NCBI GenBank assembly: GCA_009711705.1
Contig: VENG01000037.1
Span: forward strand, 1-64,000
DNA: 64,000 bases
Direction of reading: 5' to 3'
DNA from: Bacillota bacterium
GTDB lineage: Bacteria > Bacillota > Desulfotomaculia > Desulfotomaculales > VENG01
Positions 7,739-16,135 of the stretch are shown here, one piece after another. The notes under the pieces were generated by a model. The model was not told the origin of the DNA, made no database searches, and was given only the letters and a program-made list of their open reading frames with translations. The number at the start of each line of letters is the position of its first letter. Within the stretch, counting starts at the first letter, position 1. The position numbers and the translations under genes are program-made.

Positions 7739-8359
7739 TTATCTCAACACATCTGAAGTTTTTTTTCTACGGTTCAAGTGATGATACTTTATGGCCAGGT
7801 AGATGATTACAATTGCAATCGCTACGAAAGGTATTTTCCCTTGTGCTTCTCCGGCCATGTGCTGCCAGTTACGACCAAAAAAGAGACCCAATGAAATGTG
7901 AAAACCAGACCAAATAAGAACGAAGATCGAATTATAGAATATAAACTTTCCCCAACTTAGGTGGCTTATTCCGGCCATAAAAGGAGTGAGGTTGCTAACC
8001 ATGGGGATAAAGCGCCCGACAACTATAAATGCAGCTGAGGACTGCTCCATCCATTTCTGAGCCCGGTTAAAGGACTCATCAGAAATGTGCAAAAATCTGC
8101 TGTAGCGCTCTATAACAGGTTTTCCGACATTTTTCCCAAGATAAAATGAAGTACAGGCTCCCAGGGTAAAGCCGGCAACCGTGGCACCGATAACTAAGGC
8201 TAGAGGTATTTTTCCTTGCCCGGCAAGGACGCCGGCGAGGATAACCATTAATCCTCCGGGAAAAGGCAGTCCTAAGGCCTCAATAAAAACAGCGGCAAGT
8301 AATCCTCCCGCGCCCAAGGTCCCCAGGTAATCTACAATCACATTAAGCAGATCAGTCAT
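7739..8359 (-). CDS. DedA family membrane protein
   Basis: About 206 residues with four or five hydrophobic segments and the DedA (SNARE-associated) pattern: EALGLPFPGG near the N-terminus and GRFIPMVSNLTPFMAG in the middle. DedA proteins are inner-membrane transporters, some recycling undecaprenyl phosphate or other phospholipids. A longer frame starts 32 codons upstream, but AAGGAGG lies just before the internal ATG chosen here. It lies downstream of pyk on the same strand, about 110 bp away, so co-transcription is possible. Confidence 0.88.
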   Translation of the reverse strand: MTDLLNVIVDYLGTLGAGGLLAAVFIEALGLPFPGGLMVILAGVLAGQGKIPLALVIGATVAGFTLGACTSFYLGKNVGKPVIERYSRFLHISDESFNRAQKWMEQSSAAFIVVGRFIPMVSNLTPFMAGISHLSWGKFIFYNSIFVLIWSGFHISLGLFFGRNWQHMAGEAQGKIPFVAIAIVIIYLAIKYHHLNRRKKTSDVLR

Positions 8360-8467
8360 TAAAAGATCCTCCTTAGGTATAGCATTTCCTGAGGAGGACT
8401 GAATTAAGTATTTTTGGTGAGTATTCAATGGGATCTGAGCGGACTTTTCGAACATCCTTTTTAGCTA

Positions 8468-10219
8468 TTAGAGTACTTTGGCGGGGCCTGCATATATTAA
8501 ACCCCGTTGCCCGTCTATGGTTACTACTTGCCCGTCTGATAGTTTTTTGGTAGCATCTTCTACCCCTACGATTACCGGTATGCCGAATTCCAAACCCACA
8601 ATTGCTGCGTGCGATGTCAACCCGCCTACCTCGGTAATAAGTGCGGCAGCCTTTTCAATGGCCGGCATAAATTCGCGCTCTGTGGTGATGGCAACCAGAA
8701 TATCACCATCTTGCACTTTCTCCACCGCATCTCTAAAAGTCCTTGCAATACGCACTGTGCCGGTTACAGCACGTGCTCCAACCCCGGATCCCCTGGCCAG
8801 TATATCTCCTACGGTATGTACCTTAAGTAGATTAGTTGTACCGTGCACGCCTACCGGAACGCCGGCAGTGATGACAATAAGGTCACCGGCACTAATCAAC
8901 CCCGCTTCTAAAGAAACCTTTACCGCATTAGATATCATGGTGTCAGTATCTTCGGAATGGCTTACCAAAAGGGGTTGCACACCCCAAGCAAGGCTTAGTT
9001 TGCGCAATACTTTGGCATGTGGAGTTACCGCTATAATGGGAGCTTTGGGTTTATATTTGCTCACCATTTTGGGTGTATAGCCGGATTCCGTGGAACTGAT
9101 AATAGCGGCTGCTTCCAGGTCATGAGCAGTGGAACATGTTGCATAACTAATGGCATCTGTTACTGTGCGCGAGAGGTACTTACCTTTGCGCACTAGTATT
9201 TCCTTAAAATTAATCGCTTCTTCAGCGCTAATAGCAATGCGAGACATGGTTGCCACTGCCTGCACAGGATACTTTCCGGCGGCAGTTTCCCCGGAAAGCA
9301 TTACGGCATCAGTGCCATCCAAGATGGCGTTGGCCACATCGCTGGCCTCTGCCCGAGTAGGCCTGGGGTTATCAATCATGGATTCCAGCATTTGAGTGGC
9401 AGTAATCACCGGTTTTCCTGCCCGGTTGCATTTATCTATGATTATTTTTTGAATAAGAGGCACTTCTTCAGCCGGGATTTCCACCCCTAAGTCACCCCGG
9501 GCTACCATGATACCATCGGCAACTTTTATAATATCATCCAGGTTATTCACTGCTGCCTGGTTTTCTATTTTGGCAATAATATCTAGGTCTGCATCTTCGT
9601 CTTCTAAAATTTTTCTGATGATCAAGATGTCATCGGGTTTACGCACAAAGGAAGCAGCAATAAAATCAAGATCATTGGCAATGCCGAACTTTATATCCTT
9701 GATGTCTTGATCCGTTACCGCCGGCAGGTTTACTGATACTCCCGGTACATTAACACCCTTTCTGCTTCTTAATTCACCACCGTTATTAATTTCGCAATGA
9801 ATTTCAGTTTTTTCTACTTCTAATACTTTAAGTGAGATAAGGCCATCGGAGAGAAGAATGGAGTCACCCGCATTTACATCCTGAGGCAGCTGCTTATAGG
9901 TGACCGAGACTTTTTCTGCATGTCCTTTTATATCCTCAGTCGTTAAGGTAATTTTATCCCCGGTTCTTAAATATATAGGTTCATTTTCCAGTACACCTAG
10001 GCGAATCTCCGGACCCCTGGTATCCAGCAAGATGGCTACACACTTTCCGGCTTGTGCCGCCGCATGTCGGACAGCATTAATACGGCCCAGGTGTTCATCG
10101 TAATTTCCATGGGAAAAATTGAGGCGGGCTACATTTAGGCCTAATTTAATCATCTCTTTAAGTGTTTCTTCATTCTCACTTGTCGGTCCAATGGTGGCCA
10201 CAATCTTTGTATGACGCAA
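8468..10219 (-). CDS. pyk: Pyruvate kinase with C-terminal PEP-utiliser domain
   Basis: 583 residues, the long pyruvate kinase form found in Bacilli and Clostridia. It converts phosphoenolpyruvate and ADP to pyruvate and ATP, the last step of glycolysis. The barrel carries IAKIENQAAV, MVARGDLGVEIP and TATQMLESM. The allosteric C domain is followed by an extra mobile domain (about 500-583) with GGLTSHAAIVG, which resembles the phosphohistidine domain of PEP synthase and PTS enzyme I. It starts at ATG 14 bp after pfkA, so the two irreversible glycolytic steps are made from one transcript. Confidence 0.97.
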   Translation of the reverse strand: MRHTKIVATIGPTSENEETLKEMIKLGLNVARLNFSHGNYDEHLGRINAVRHAAAQAGKCVAILLDTRGPEIRLGVLENEPIYLRTGDKITLTTEDIKGHAEKVSVTYKQLPQDVNAGDSILLSDGLISLKVLEVEKTEIHCEINNGGELRSRKGVNVPGVSVNLPAVTDQDIKDIKFGIANDLDFIAASFVRKPDDILIIRKILEDEDADLDIIAKIENQAAVNNLDDIIKVADGIMVARGDLGVEIPAEEVPLIQKIIIDKCNRAGKPVITATQMLESMIDNPRPTRAEASDVANAILDGTDAVMLSGETAAGKYPVQAVATMSRIAISAEEAINFKEILVRKGKYLSRTVTDAISYATCSTAHDLEAAAIISSTESGYTPKMVSKYKPKAPIIAVTPHAKVLRKLSLAWGVQPLLVSHSEDTDTMISNAVKVSLEAGLISAGDLIVITAGVPVGVHGTTNLLKVHTVGDILARGSGVGARAVTGTVRIARTFRDAVEKVQDGDILVAITTEREFMPAIEKAAALITEVGGLTSHAAIVGLEFGIPVIVGVEDATKKLSDGQVVTIDGQRGLIYAGPAKVL

Positions 10220-10233
10220 GGTGAATTTCCTCC

Positions 10234-11196
10234 TTAAATGGATAAAATGGCGGCCAATTTGTGTAATTCAAGATCCAGCGGTTTGACCTCTTTAAAAGCC
10301 TCATCCAAATCCATGGTGATTATATCCCCCGCCACCATACCTACCATTTTTTTCTGCTCCCCTTGTATTAAAAGATCCACGGCTTTAGCCCCCATTATGC
10401 TGGCTAGATTTCGATCAAATGCGGTTGGATTGCCTCCACGCTGGAGGTGGCCAAGTATGGTCACTTTAGTATCCAAGCCGGTTTCCCTTTTGATTTCTTT
10501 GCCCACATCTATACCGCTGGCCGCTCCTTCCGCGACTATGATTACGCTGTGCAGCTTTCCTCTTTTGTACCCGCGGTTTAACTTTTTGCATACTTGATCC
10601 AGATCATACTCTCTTTCCGGTATCAATATTGACTCTGCACCCCCGGCCAGCCCGGAAGACAATGCGATAGCCCCGGAATTGCGCCCCATTACTTCTACGA
10701 TAAACGTCCGCTCATGTGAGGTGGCAGTATCCCTAATTTTGTTTATCGCCTCTACAACCGTATTTACTGCCGTATCAAACCCTATTGAAAAGTCCGTGCC
10801 TGCAATATCGTTATCAATTGTACCCGGAATGCCTACTACAGGCAAATTATATTCACGATGAAAAATATCCGCCCCGGCAAAGGAGCCGTCACCACCTACA
10901 ACTATCAAGCCTTGAATTCCGAACCGTCCTACGTTTTCCCATGCTTGTTCACGGCCCTCGGCAGTTTTGAACTCCTCTGAGCGGGCGGTCCGAAGGACTG
11001 TACCGCCTCTGTGAATAATATCTGCTACGGAACTCAAATTCATAGGTCCCATATCAGCTTCAATAAATCCAGCGAAGCCTCGGCGTATACCGATAACTTC
11101 ACGGCCGTGATAAATAGATTTTCTTACTACAGCTCTAATGGCGGCGTTCATACCCGGGGAATCGCCGCCGCTGGTTAAAAGGGCTATTCTCTGCAC
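10234..11196 (-). CDS. pfkA: ATP-dependent 6-phosphofructokinase
   Basis: 320 residues, standard bacterial PfkA length. It phosphorylates fructose 6-phosphate. Visible motifs are the ATP-binding GGDSPGMNAAIRAV and GGDGSFAGAD, the catalytic PGTIDNDIAGTD with its aspartates, MGRNSGAIAL and LGHLQRGGNPTAFDR. The glycine-rich GGDGS form points to ATP rather than pyrophosphate as donor. It is first of the pfkA-pyk pair. Confidence 0.97.
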   Translation of the reverse strand: MQRIALLTSGGDSPGMNAAIRAVVRKSIYHGREVIGIRRGFAGFIEADMGPMNLSSVADIIHRGGTVLRTARSEEFKTAEGREQAWENVGRFGIQGLIVVGGDGSFAGADIFHREYNLPVVGIPGTIDNDIAGTDFSIGFDTAVNTVVEAINKIRDTATSHERTFIVEVMGRNSGAIALSSGLAGGAESILIPEREYDLDQVCKKLNRGYKRGKLHSVIIVAEGAASGIDVGKEIKRETGLDTKVTILGHLQRGGNPTAFDRNLASIMGAKAVDLLIQGEQKKMVGMVAGDIITMDLDEAFKEVKPLDLELHKLAAILSI

Positions 11197-11276
11197 ATCT
11201 GTCCCCCCTAGCCTTTTTGTGTTCTTGCCATTAACTTGTTCTGTATTACGGTAAATATACAGAGGGGTAGTTTGTT

Positions 11277-11468
11277 TTAGTTAAAATTCATAACCTCCAG
11301 TGCTTCATTCGCCTCGGATTCCGGAACCAATATTTCAAAGGAGCAGCTATCTCGTTGTTGGGAAGACCCTAGGGAACGAAGTTTAACCAGTAAGCCTTCT
11401 GTAGAAAGGACTTGCTGAATTCTTTCGGCTTCTTTTCTGTTGGGGGCTATGTATATTACTGTCCACAC
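11277..11468 (-). CDS. Small DUF2007-like protein
   Basis: 63 residues (MWTVIYIAPNRKEAERIQQ...). The pattern fits the DUF2007/putative signal-transducing small-protein type: a single alpha/beta fold, cytoplasmic, function unknown. Similar short proteins beside pfkA in related genomes are, to my recollection, sometimes mislabelled glutamate decarboxylase; nothing here supports that, since the protein is far too short and has no PLP site. It sits between mtrB and pfkA on the same strand. Confidence 0.7.
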   Translation of the reverse strand: MWTVIYIAPNRKEAERIQQVLSTEGLLVKLRSLGSSQQRDSCSFEILVPESEANEALEVMNFN

Positions 11469-11568
11469 AGAAAAGCCTCCCTTGTAATTTTTTAACTATG
11501 GGAAAGGAACGAAGCAATAGTAATGGATTAAAATAATATATCCAGAGCAAATACCCTGGATACTTTAT

Positions 11569-11796
11569 CTAATCGTTAGTGCGTATTTTACCGTGTTTGG
11601 TTAACACTTCGGCAGCTCCCCTTATTTTTATGGCCGACGTGTGTTCAGTAAACTGAGCAATCATGACTTCACCACGGTCCAGTTTTTCAGTGTGGTGAAA
11701 CTTTGTATCTGTTCCACGGGTTAATCCGATAATGGTTACACCGTTATCTAAAGCTTTGATAATAATATGATCCGAAGCATATATTTCACTAGCCAC
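11569..11796 (-). CDS. mtrB: Tryptophan RNA-binding attenuation protein (TRAP)
   Basis: About 75 residues, clearly MtrB/TRAP: IGLTRGTDTKFHH, EKLDRGEVMIAQFTEHTSAIK. TRAP forms an 11-mer ring that binds tryptophan and then wraps leader RNA with (G/U)AG repeats, ending transcription of trp genes. The tryptophan-pocket and KKR-type RNA-contact regions look intact. I chose the GTG at 11796 because GCGAGG lies at good spacing; the GTG three codons earlier overlaps that site. The trp operon is not in this window and no (G/U)AG array was noticed nearby, so its targets lie elsewhere. mtrA is not adjacent. Confidence 0.95.
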   Translation of the reverse strand: MASEIYASDHIIIKALDNGVTIIGLTRGTDTKFHHTEKLDRGEVMIAQFTEHTSAIKIRGAAEVLTKHGKIRTND

Positions 11797-11876
11797 CGCT
11801 AACACCTCGCATTTCGATAATTTACATCCATGATACCATACGGGTACCCTAATGACAAGTTATTCCAAGGCCTTGA

Positions 11877-14800
11877 TTAATTTGTTTCCACTTGTTTAAA
11901 ACTGACTCTGGTTGCTCCTAAAACCTGTTTCAGTTCCTCTACTACGGGTTGGTTAAGATCCACCCAAAAGTCTTTATTGGTTTTAGCCATTTTGTTTTGC
12001 TTTGGGAAATATAAAAATACCGGTGTGTGACCGGGAAAGTTTTTCAGCACCCTTTGCACTTGTTGTAGAAAAGATTTGTCGGTATTCTCAATCTTTAAAT
12101 ATAATTCTCCACTGACGTTCCTCTTCAATTCATTTATTGATTCTGCTAAAATCTTAACACTATCACTGTTTCTATCAATTTTACCCTGAATCAAAACAGC
12201 CTTATCAGTAACCAAGAGCTGAGCATATTTTTGATAGGTGTGTGGAAAGACTACCACTTCCATCGTACCAGTTAGATCTTCCAGTCCGGCAAAGGCCATA
12301 GGGTCACCATTTTTGGTGGTTATCCTTTTAACAGTAGAGATCATACCTCCTACCGTTGCCTGGTTAACTTGCTCCATTTCATTTAGTTCAGATATGGTGC
12401 CGGTTGCATGTAACTTAATAGATTTTCTGTACTCTTCCAGGGGGTGACCGCTGATGTAAAGTCCCAGTGCCTCTTTTTCTTGCGCCAATAGTTGAGACTT
12501 TGGAAATTCGTCAATGTTAGGAAGGTCTATCATTGGCGTTTCTTCTGTATCTCCTCCCCAGAAATCTAAAAGTGATAGCTGTCCTGCCGACTTGTCACGG
12601 TGAGCTTGCTGCGCTAAGCCCAGCCCGGTTTCCACCGAGGCGAGGAGTTGTGAGCGGCGGTGGTTAAGGGAATCAAAAGCACCGCCCTTGATAAGATTTT
12701 CAAGCATTCGTTTGTTGAAATATTTGGTATCCTGTCTGCGGCAAAACTCAGCAAAATTTTTATAAACTCCATTCTTTTGCCGCTCTTCGATGATTTTTTG
12801 CACAGCCGAAAGGCCCACGTTTTTTATCGCTGCCATTCCGAACCGTATATTGTTTCCTGATACACTGAAGAATTCTTCGCTTTCATTAACGTCTGGTGGA
12901 AATACCTTGATTTTTAACCGACGGCATTCTTCAATGTACGCAGCAATTTTATCAGTATTGTCATTCATCGAAGTCAATAATGCTGCCATAAAGGCAACCG
13001 GGTGATTGGCCTTAAGATAAGCAGTATGGTAGGAAACCATCGCATAAGCAGCACTATGGCTTTTATTAAAGCCGTATCCAGCAAAGTATTCCATAAGCTC
13101 AAATATTTGTTTGGAGATGGACTCATCTATATTATTTTTAGCTGCACCCTCAATAAACTGTGCCTTTAAATTGGCTATGATTTCCGGTTTCTTTTTACCC
13201 ATGGCCCGGCGCAAAAGATCGGCCTCACCCAGGGTAAACCCTCCCATATCACTGGCAATGCGCATTACTTGCTCTTGATATAGAATTACGCCGTATGTGT
13301 CTTTAAGAATTGGCTCCAATATGGGATGGAGGTATTCTACGGCCTTCTCCCCGTGCTTACTTTTGATAAAGTCCTCGACCATGCCGCTCCCCAGCGGGCC
13401 CGGTCTATACAGAGCGACTAGAGCTATCAGGTCGTCAAAAACTTCCGGTTTTAAGTCCCTTAGCAGGTTGCGCATACCACTGCTTTCTAACTGAAACACT
13501 CCGACCCCTTCGCCGCGTACTAAAAGATCAAAGGTTTTAGGGTCATCAAGGGGTACTTCATCAATATCGACAATCTCTCCACTGCTTTCTTTAATAAGTC
13601 TTATTGCATCGGCTATAACTGTTAAGGTTCGCAGGCCCAGCATATCCATTTTCAACAATCCCAGTTCTTCTACCTGGTCTTTTGCAAATTGGGTAGTCAA
13701 GGGCCCTTCAGCAGCTTTATAAAGAGGTACATAATGGGTTAGTGGATCTTTAGTAATAACAATGCCGGCGGCATGAGTGGAAGCGTGCCTGGGCATTCCC
13801 TCCAATAAGACGGCCATATCGATCAACCTTTTCACTTGTTCATCTTGGTCGTACAATTGCTTTAATTCAGGCGTCTCATCCAGGGCTTTGGCAATGGTCA
13901 TTTTTAATTCAGCCGGGATAAGTTTGGCTACCTTGTCCACATCTCCATAGGACATACCAAGCGCCCGCCCCACGTCGCGGACGGCACCTTTAGCTGCCAT
14001 AGTACCAAAGGTAGCGATCTGAGCTACCTTATCGGCACCGTATTTATTTGCTGTATAATTTATAACTTCTATCCGCCGCTCAATGCAAAAATCGATGTCA
14101 ATATCGGGCATGGAGACTCGCTCAGGATTAAGGAAGCGCTCAAACAGCAGGTCATAGCGGAGTGGGTCAATGTTTGTAATTCCTAAAACATAAGCCACTA
14201 TGCTGCCGGCAGCTGAACCCCGCCCAGGACCTACAGGTATGTTATTTTCGCGGGAGAAATGAATAAAGTCCCACACTATTAAAAAGTATTCTGAATATCC
14301 CATCTGCTTGATAACGCCAAGCTCAAAATAAAGTCTCTCCCTTATCTCGGCGTTCATTTCACCATAGCGCCACCCTATACCGTTTAAGCATAATTCCTCC
14401 AGGTAACTGTCGACGCTATGTTGTTCGGGTACCGTAAAATCAGGCAAATGAAGGGTGCCAAATTCCAATTCTACGTTACATCTTTCAGCAATGGATAAGG
14501 TGTTATCCATTGCATCCTGAAGTTCACCAAAAAGCATGGAGATTTCTTCCCTGCTTTTTAAATACAGCTCCTGGGACTGAAATTTCATTCGACTTGGATC
14601 GTCAACGGTTTTACCCATTTGGATGCAAAGCAGTACGTCCTGCATTTGCGAGTGATCCCGGTCAGTATAATGCACATCGTTAGTGATCACTAATGGGATA
14701 TCCATATCTTTGTGTATTTGAAGCAAGCCTTTGTTTGCCGTTCGCTGTTCTTCAAAACCGTGATCTTGTAATTCTAAAAAAAAGTTACCCGGTCCGAAGA

Positions 14801-15290
14801 TATCCAGGTATTCGCCGGCTGCCTTGGCTGCCGTTTCCATATCGTTTTTAATGCAGTAGCTGGCTACTTCCCCGGCGATACAACCGCTTAGGGCAATTAA
14901 ACCTTTACTATATTTTTTTAATAAATGTTTATCAACCCTGGGTTTGTAATAAAACCCTTCGGTGAAAGCAATGGAAACCATCTGTAGCAAGTTTTTGTAC
15001 CCTTCATCATTTTCTGCCAGCAATACAAGGTGGTACAGGTTGTCGTCGACCTTCGGAGTACGGTCGGCAATTGTACGCGGGGCAACATATACTTCACACC
15101 CAAGGATAGGTTTTATGCCGGCATTTTTACATTCTTTGTAGAAATCTACCACTCCGAACATTGTACCATGGTCGGTAATGGCGAGAGCAGGCATGCCTAA
15201 TTCTACCGCCTTTTGTACGGTTTTAGGGATCCGGGCAGCCCCGTCTAATAAACTATATTCAGTATGTACGTGTAAATGAACAAACATGTC
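11877..15290 (-). CDS. dnaE: DNA polymerase III alpha subunit
   Basis: About 1137 residues, usual DnaE length. Order: N-terminal PHP domain (MFVHLHVHTEYSLLDGA), polymerase palm with catalytic aspartates in PDIDIDFCIERR, thumb/fingers with GPGRGSAAGS, a helix-hairpin-helix region, then an OB fold near the C-terminus. It is of the DnaE type, not the PolC type: no exonuclease insertion in the PHP domain. A frame extension of 13 codons exists, but the chosen ATG gives the canonical start and has GAGG upstream. Just upstream of this start is an 18-bp tandem repeat. Confidence 0.96.
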   Translation of the reverse strand, partial: DMFVHLHVHTEYSLLDGAARIPKTVQKAVELGMPALAITDHGTMFGVVDFYKECKNAGIKPILGCEVYVAPRTIADRTPKVDDNLYHLVLLAENDEGYKNLLQMVSIAFTEGFYYKPRVDKHLLKKYSKGLIALSGCIAGEVASYCIKNDMETAAKAAGEYLDIFGPGNFFLELQDHGFEEQRTANKGLLQIHKDMDIPLVITNDVHYTDRDHSQMQDVLLCIQMGKTVDDPSRMKFQSQELYLKSREEISMLFGELQDAMDNTLSIAERCNVELEFGTLHLPDFTVPEQHSVDSYLEELCLNGIGWRYGEMNAEIRERLYFELGVIKQMGYSEYFLIVWDFIHFSRENNIPVGPGRGSAAGSIVAYVLGITNIDPLRYDLLFERFLNPERVSMPDIDIDFCIERRIEVINYTANKYGADKVAQIATFGTMAAKGAVRDVGRALGMSYGDVDKVAKLIPAELKMTIAKALDETPELKQLYDQDEQVKRLIDMAVLLEGMPRHASTHAAGIVITKDPLTHYVPLYKAAEGPLTTQFAKDQVEELGLLKMDMLGLRTLTVIADAIRLIKESSGEIVDIDEVPLDDPKTFDLLVRGEGVGVFQLESSGMRNLLRDLKPEVFDDLIALVALYRPGPLGSGMVEDFIKSKHGEKAVEYLHPILEPILKDTYGVILYQEQVMRIASDMGGFTLGEADLLRRAMGKKKPEIIANLKAQFIEGAAKNNIDESISKQIFELMEYFAGYGFNKSHSAAYAMVSYHTAYLKANHPVAFMAALLTSMNDNTDKIAAYIEECRRLKIKVFPPDVNESEEFFSVSGNNIRFGMAAIKNVGLSAVQKIIEERQKNGVYKNFAEFCRRQDTKYFNKRMLENLIKGGAFDSLNHRRSQLLASVETGLGLAQQAHRDKSAGQLSLLDFWGGDTEETPMIDLPNIDEFPKSQLLAQEKEALGLYISGHPLEEYRKSIKLHATGTISELNEMEQVNQATVGGMISTVKRITTKNGDPMAFAGLEDLTGTMEVVVFPHTYQKYAQLLVTDKAVLIQGKIDRNSDSVKILAESINELKRNVSGELYLKIENTDKSFLQQVQRVLKNFPGHTPVFLYFPKQNKMAKTNKDFWVDLNQPVVEELKQVLGATRVSFKQVETN

Positions 15291-15330
15291 CCATTGCACC
15301 TCTTTCTCAGGCCAGCTACTTTTATTCATA

Positions 15331-15414
15331 GGTTAACTACTTCTATTAGACCAACTGCTTCTATTAGACCAACTGCTTCTATTAGACCAACTGCTTCTAT
15401 TAGACCAACTGCTT
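15331..15414. repeat. 18-bp tandem repeat, four perfect copies
   Basis: The unit CTATTAGACCAACTGCTT occurs four times without change at 15343-15414, preceded by a degenerate half unit (15331-15342). The last copy overlaps the final codons and stop of the methyltransferase gene, so each unit repeats KQLV followed by two stop codons on the minus strand. The array lies between that gene and the dnaE start. Slippage would change spacing without extending the protein. Confidence 0.97.
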
Positions 15415-16041
15415 CCAATGGTGGATATGAATATTATAATAGGGGAAATACGGATCGTCTATGGTAATGGGTACTTCACTGTTAAATTGTTTCCATCCCG
15501 ACAATTTCTGTAAATTATTCATGAACTCAAATGTTGCCGGGCGTGCAGGATGAGATACCAGCAGGTTCCCGCCGGGATTTAGGTTTTGTTTAACAATATC
15601 CAGTAAGTAAGCATTAAGCTTGGGGTCATATGTTACATCAGAGCAAAGAATCCATTGATAACGCTTTTTTAAGTTGAATTTGCGCCAATCACCTAAGAAG
15701 CTGTTTACATTATGGGCTTCATTTATCCTTGCATTCTCCAAGGCCAGGGTTAGGGCTGATTGGTTGAAGTCAGAAAAGGTTACGTTGGCCCCTTTGAGCG
15801 CACATACAATACCGGGCAACCCGAGCCCCGTACCTAGTTCCAGTAAATCATCACCATGAAACGAAACATTTTTCCAGACCCAATAAGACACTCCTCTGGC
15901 CGCCGGCCATATATCGGCCCAGCAGGGTACTTTATCCTCATCTTCAGGGTCAGTGATTAAAGACTCAATGTCGGCTACTACCTTTAATCTAATGTCTCTT
16001 TGAGGTAATGAAAAAATTAGTTCCTTAGTTTTCATTGGCAT
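15400..16041 (-). CDS. SAM-dependent methyltransferase (METTL21/Nnt1-like)
   Basis: 213 residues with a class I methyltransferase fold. SAM motif I is LLELGTGLGLPGIV, followed by the acidic strand end VTFSDFN and a post-motif CSDVTYDP. The WPAARGVSYWVW start resembles the Methyltransf_16 group of protein and small-molecule methyltransferases. The substrate is unknown. Its C-terminus HHWKQLV and stop codon are inside the tandem repeat. It is transcribed towards dnaE, so both may share a transcript. The ATG two codons downstream is an equally possible start. Confidence 0.8.
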   Translation of the reverse strand: MPMKTKELIFSLPQRDIRLKVVADIESLITDPEDEDKVPCWADIWPAARGVSYWVWKNVSFHGDDLLELGTGLGLPGIVCALKGANVTFSDFNQSALTLALENARINEAHNVNSFLGDWRKFNLKKRYQWILCSDVTYDPKLNAYLLDIVKQNLNPGGNLLVSHPARPATFEFMNNLQKLSGWKQFNSEVPITIDDPYFPYYNIHIHHWKQLV

Positions 16042-16087
16042 TGTTTTTCACCACCATATTATTAAGGCTGGTTGTACTGTTTCGACT

Positions 16088-16133
16088 TCAAATAAAAAAA
16101 ATCCCCCCTAATTTTTTAGGAAGGACTTTTTGA
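16088..16133 (-). terminator. Intrinsic terminator after the sigma-54 activator gene
   Basis: On the minus strand AAGTCC..CCTAA pairs with TTAGG..GGATT and is followed by a run of eight T. It lies directly behind the stop codon at 16136. Confidence 0.8.
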
Positions 16134-16135
16134 TT

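Noticed and set aside
11277..11468. Glutamate decarboxylase label for the 63-residue protein
   Set aside because: Far too short, with no PLP-binding motif.
15276..15467. Plus-strand 63-residue frame with SIRPTA repeats
   Set aside because: It is only the translation of the 18-bp tandem repeat on the opposite strand of two genes; it has no independent coding signs.
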